In this document: positions 61,337 to 64,000 of the stretch, in pieces
Numbering within the stretch: position 1 is the first letter of the stretch
Layout: each line of letters starts with the position of its first letter
Assembly (NCBI RefSeq): GCF_018614585.1
Contig: NZ_JAGGOI010000009.1
Coordinates: forward strand, 1-64,000
DNA: 64,000 nt
Origin: Streptomyces sp. ISL-1
GTDB taxonomy: Bacteria; Actinomycetota; Actinomycetes; Streptomycetales; Streptomycetaceae
Reading direction: 5' to 3'
Translations under genes and position numbers: made by a program
The notes under the pieces: model-generated
Told to the model about the DNA's origin: nothing
What the model saw: only the letters and a program-made list of their open reading frames with translations
Databases searched by the model: none

Positions 61337-61383
61337 TTACGGCACTAGCCGAAAGTGATACGCCTCCCCCCGTGGGGCGTCAA
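61337..61383 (-). promoter_or_regulatory. Promoter with adjacent operator copy 5
   Basis: On the reverse strand, TTGACG (61383-61378), 17 nt, TATCAC (61360-61355), and immediately after it the operator TTTCGGCTAGTGCCGTAA (61354-61337) at the expected transcription start. Confidence 0.75.
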
Positions 61384-61510
61384 CGGCGCCGACCGAGCGG
61401 GTCCGGGACAGCACTCCAACGGGCCCACGTCATGCCCATTCAGCTCTGTCCACCGGACGGCGGGCGCGCCCGGTGCCGGCGGCGCCGCGGGCCTGCGTGA
61501 GACTGGCGGT

Positions 61511-61786
61511 GTGAGAAGTGAGAACACCCCCTTCGTGGGCGGGCCGCTGGACGGGCGCGTGCTGCCGGTTCTGGTCGGGCCGACCGGGCATCCTCCGAAG
61601 TGGTACGAGGTCCCCGTGCCGGGCGACGACGACACGCCGCCGACGGTGTACGCGTACCGGCGCGTCCCCGCGGGCTACACCAGGCGGCTCGGTCTGCGGC
61701 GCGGCTGGAAGTACGAGTACGCCCCCGACGGCAAGGAGCGACGCGCGCTGAAGTGGCCCTGGTCGAAGCCGAAGGGCGCGCCATAA
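61511..61786 (+). CDS. Small conserved hypothetical protein
   Basis: This 91-residue protein has [17 protein letters not shown] at the start and a basic, Trp-rich end ([10 protein letters not shown]). I do not recognise the family. Codon usage is typical of the genome and the frame is clean. GTG 61511 is the likely start, and the pseudokinase gene follows 37 nt later. Confidence 0.55.
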   Translation: MRSENTPFVGGPLDGRVLPVLVGPTGHPPKWYEVPVPGDDDTPPTVYAYRRVPAGYTRRLGLRRGWKYEYAPDGKERRALKWPWSKPKGAP

Positions 61787-61823
61787 GATCGCGAGGACCT
61801 TTTCGCCAGGGGGGATGCTCGCC

Positions 61824-64000
61824 ATGGAGCCGCTGCAGCAGGACGATCCGCGCCAGTTCGGCCCCTACGCCACGCTGGCGCGCTTGTGGGAGTCGGCGAG
61901 CAGCGTCCGCTATCTGGCAGCCGGGACCGACGAAACGGCCGTTGTGGTCTCGGCCGCCAGGCCCCCACTGGCCGCGGTGCCGGCGTTCCGGCGCCGCTTC
62001 CAGGCCGAGGCGCGTACCGCGGAACGGCTGGCCGGCGGGTGGGTGCCCGAGCCGCTCGGATCCGGCGCGGACGAGGAACTGTGGACGGCGAGCGCGTACG
62101 TCCCGGCGCTGACCCTGCGCGAGTCGATCGCGCTGGTCGGGCCACTGCCGGAGCGGGCGGTACGGATACTGGGCGCGGCGCTGGCGGAGACCCTGTCCCG
62201 GGTGCACGCCACAGGTGCGGTACTGCACGGCCTGGCCCCGGACACGGTGCTGCTGGCGTCGGACGGCCCGCGGCTGACTGCCTTCGGGGCGCTGGGCGCG
62301 GCGGCGGTGGCCCACGCCGGTCCCGGCGGGCAACTGTCCGTACAGCTCGGCTATCTGACTCCGGAACAGTCGACGGGCGCGGAGCCGGGCCCGGCTTCCG
62401 ACATCTTCGTCCTGGGCCTGCTTCTCGCATACGCCGCGACGGGCACCACCCCGCTGGGCTCCGCGGACGGCATCGCGCACGGGGAGCCGGAACTGGGCGG
62501 GGTGCCGGCCGAGTTGCGCCCGCTGGTGGCGAGCTGCCTGTCCAAGCTCCCGCAGGACCGCCCGTCGGCGAGCACGACGGCGGCGGCCTTGGCCCTGGAG
62601 GGCGCGGCGGCACTGGCGCGGGACGGCTGGCTGCCACCGAGCCTGCTCAAGGCGGTGGAGTCACAGGCGAAGGCGGTGGAGAGCCTGCGGGTGTCAGGCC
62701 CGGGCGCGATGCGGGAGCCCGGCCGGCCGGCCGGAAACGCGGGAATCGCAGCGAGGGTGGCGGGGCAGCGTCCGGTGGACGCGGTGGCCCGGCAACATGC
62801 GGCAGGCGCCGGTGCCGAACCGGCGCAGGCAACTTCCCACAGCAGGCAGCCGACGCCCGGTGACAGCGCGGCCACCATGGACGCGATGGCCGCACGGCAT
62901 GCCGCAGGCGCCGAGCCCGCGCAGGCGACCTCCCGCAGCAACTGGCCGCCGCCGGGTGGTGGCGCCGGGGACGCGGTGGCCGGGCAGCGCCCTGGCGGTG
63001 AGGCCGCGTCCCTCGGTGTGGTCGTCCCGCAGCAAGCGGCCGGCGCCGGAGTAGCGGGCCGAGTCGCGGGCCCGGACCCGTTCGGCGGCAGCGTCTCCGT
63101 GCCGAACGAGACGCCCGGTCACCGAATGACCGCCGCCCTCGCGGTGCCCGCCGCGCGCAGCGCCCCGCCCATGCCTCAGGCCCTGCCCGTACCCGCGTAC
63201 GCACCGGCGCCCACCCCCGGCCCGGCCCCCGCCAAGCCGGACCGGCGGGCCCTGCTCGCAGGCATCGCCGCCGGGGTCGCCGGGATCGCGCTCGGTGGCG
63301 GTGGGGTGTACGCCGTCACTGACGGGGAATCAGAGGTCGCGCCCAAGGCCCGTCCCGCTCCCCGGCGCGCCCGCGTCGCGGGGATGCCGCCGGAGCCCGC
63401 CTGGCGGTACGAGCAGCCCGGCAAGAAGGGCGACGCACCGCCCAGTGCGACGCTCTGGCGCGACCGCGTGCTCCTGCTGACCGGCAGGGACCAGGCCGTC
63501 GGGGTGGACCTGCGCACCGGACGCCGGCTCTGGCAGCTCAAGGAGGCCGCCTCGCCCTCCCGCGCCGTGCCCGTCGATGACGCGCTCTGTCTCGTGAACG
63601 GCGCCACTCACTTCCTGTGGATCTCCGCGCTGGACGGGCAGATCAGGCACCGGGTCGCCAAGACCACCCTCGCCGGCCCCGGCGAGACCCTGACCCTCGG
63701 GAGCGTCACCGGCTCGGACGCCGGCACACTCTGGGTGACCGGCCATGTCAAGAAGGGCGCCGCGCTCGCCACGTACTTCTTCGCGTACGACCTGATCGCG
63801 CGCAAGTGGCTGTGGCGCACCCCCGTCGCAAACGGCCTCCCCCCGCACATCCCCCGGTACGACCTGATCGCCGTCCGCCCCGCCGACATCGTCGTGCGGC
63901 AGGACGCGGCATCCCTCACCCCCGCGCAGCGCACCGCGTCCAAGGGCGCGTCCGTGCTGCTGGCGTTCGACCGCAAGACGGGCAAGCTGCGCCAGTCACT
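61824..64000 (+). CDS. Ser/Thr pseudokinase fused to a PQQ-like propeller (partial, runs off the window)
   Basis: The first ~260 residues follow the Ser/Thr kinase fold (GPYATLARLWES at the start, LHGLAPDTVLL, YLTPEQSTG, DIFVLGLLLAYAATG). However, the ATP Lys is Ser (VVVSAA), HRDLKPxN is HGLAPDT, and DFG is AFG, so it should be inactive. An Ala/Pro-rich linker of ~200 residues with repeated AAGAEPAQATS units follows, then a TM (ALLAGIAAGVAGIALGGGGV) and the start of an extracytoplasmic PQQ-like propeller. ATG 61824 has AGGGGGG 9 nt upstream and is preferred to ATG 61815. The protein is open to the window end. Confidence 0.8.
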   Translation, partial: MEPLQQDDPRQFGPYATLARLWESASSVRYLAAGTDETAVVVSAARPPLAAVPAFRRRFQAEARTAERLAGGWVPEPLGSGADEELWTASAYVPALTLRESIALVGPLPERAVRILGAALAETLSRVHATGAVLHGLAPDTVLLASDGPRLTAFGALGAAAVAHAGPGGQLSVQLGYLTPEQSTGAEPGPASDIFVLGLLLAYAATGTTPLGSADGIAHGEPELGGVPAELRPLVASCLSKLPQDRPSASTTAAALALEGAAALARDGWLPPSLLKAVESQAKAVESLRVSGPGAMREPGRPAGNAGIAARVAGQRPVDAVARQHAAGAGAEPAQATSHSRQPTPGDSAATMDAMAARHAAGAEPAQATSRSNWPPPGGGAGDAVAGQRPGGEAASLGVVVPQQAAGAGVAGRVAGPDPFGGSVSVPNETPGHRMTAALAVPAARSAPPMPQALPVPAYAPAPTPGPAPAKPDRRALLAGIAAGVAGIALGGGGVYAVTDGESEVAPKARPAPRRARVAGMPPEPAWRYEQPGKKGDAPPSATLWRDRVLLLTGRDQAVGVDLRTGRRLWQLKEAASPSRAVPVDDALCLVNGATHFLWISALDGQIRHRVAKTTLAGPGETLTLGSVTGSDAGTLWVTGHVKKGAALATYFFAYDLIARKWLWRTPVANGLPPHIPRYDLIAVRPADIVVRQDAASLTPAQRTASKGASVLLAFDRKTGKLRQS

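Noticed and set aside
1..64000. tRNA, rRNA or replication origin
   Set aside because: I saw no tRNA cloverleaf-like TTCGANTC loops in plausible context, no rRNA sequence and no cluster of DnaA boxes.

Overview
The window comes from a high-GC actinomycete, almost certainly Streptomyces. The coding sequence is GC-rich with strong third-position G/C bias. It carries a SARP regulator, a large LAL-type LuxR regulator and rare TTA (bldA-type) codons. It also has a Ku/LigD-type end-joining set and factor-independent terminators that are long GC hairpins without U tracts.

Positions 1-~21000 look like part of a biosynthetic gene cluster whose upstream part lies outside the window. A translationally coupled (ATGA/GTGA overlaps) operon encodes the tail of a ketosynthase-like protein with Glu where the catalytic Cys should be, a KR-DH subunit, a cytochrome P450 and a second KR-DH-like subunit whose dehydratase has lost its His. 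A TetR/MMPL pair, a heterodimeric ABC exporter and a TTA-containing LAL activator follow. The reverse strand then carries a stand-alone thioester reductase, a class III aminotransferase, an SRPBCC cyclase-like protein and a SARP. The inferred logic is an iterative or PUFA-synthase-like chain, reductive release to an aldehyde, transamination to an amine, P450 oxidation and export.

Positions ~21200-45600 are mostly ordinary chromosome. They contain an N-methyl amino acid oxidase-like flavoprotein, cobH/cobK/cobL, and ku with a stand-alone LigD polymerase and an ATP-dependent ligase (with the stump of an older ligase between them). An RHH/DUF4097/DrrAB-like operon, a NERD protein, HEAT-repeat and zinc-ribbon proteins, an FtsW/PBP pair, an amidase, a DUF3291 protein and a Uma2 protein follow. 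The segment ends with two divergent diiron oxygenase-like genes beside a TetR gene.

Positions ~45950-61400 hold what I consider the most interesting system. Five copies of an 18-bp palindrome, TTWCGG-N6-CCRWAA, sit in front of every transcription unit of a 15-kb block. The block encodes an enolase-superfamily enzyme, an uncharacterised winged-helix regulator, two DegT-family aminotransferases, two pairs of amidohydrolases (each pair one canonical and one lacking the metal-binding HxH), a DapA-like lyase, a luciferase-like flavin enzyme, a CUT1-type ABC importer and a Tat-exported beta-propeller. At three of these sites the dyad overlaps or abuts a good -35/-10 promoter, so repression is likely. 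The cassette [aminotransferase, degenerate amidohydrolase, canonical amidohydrolase] occurs twice on opposite strands. The pathway is not one I recognise. The window ends in a pseudokinase fused to a PQQ-like propeller, cut by the window edge.
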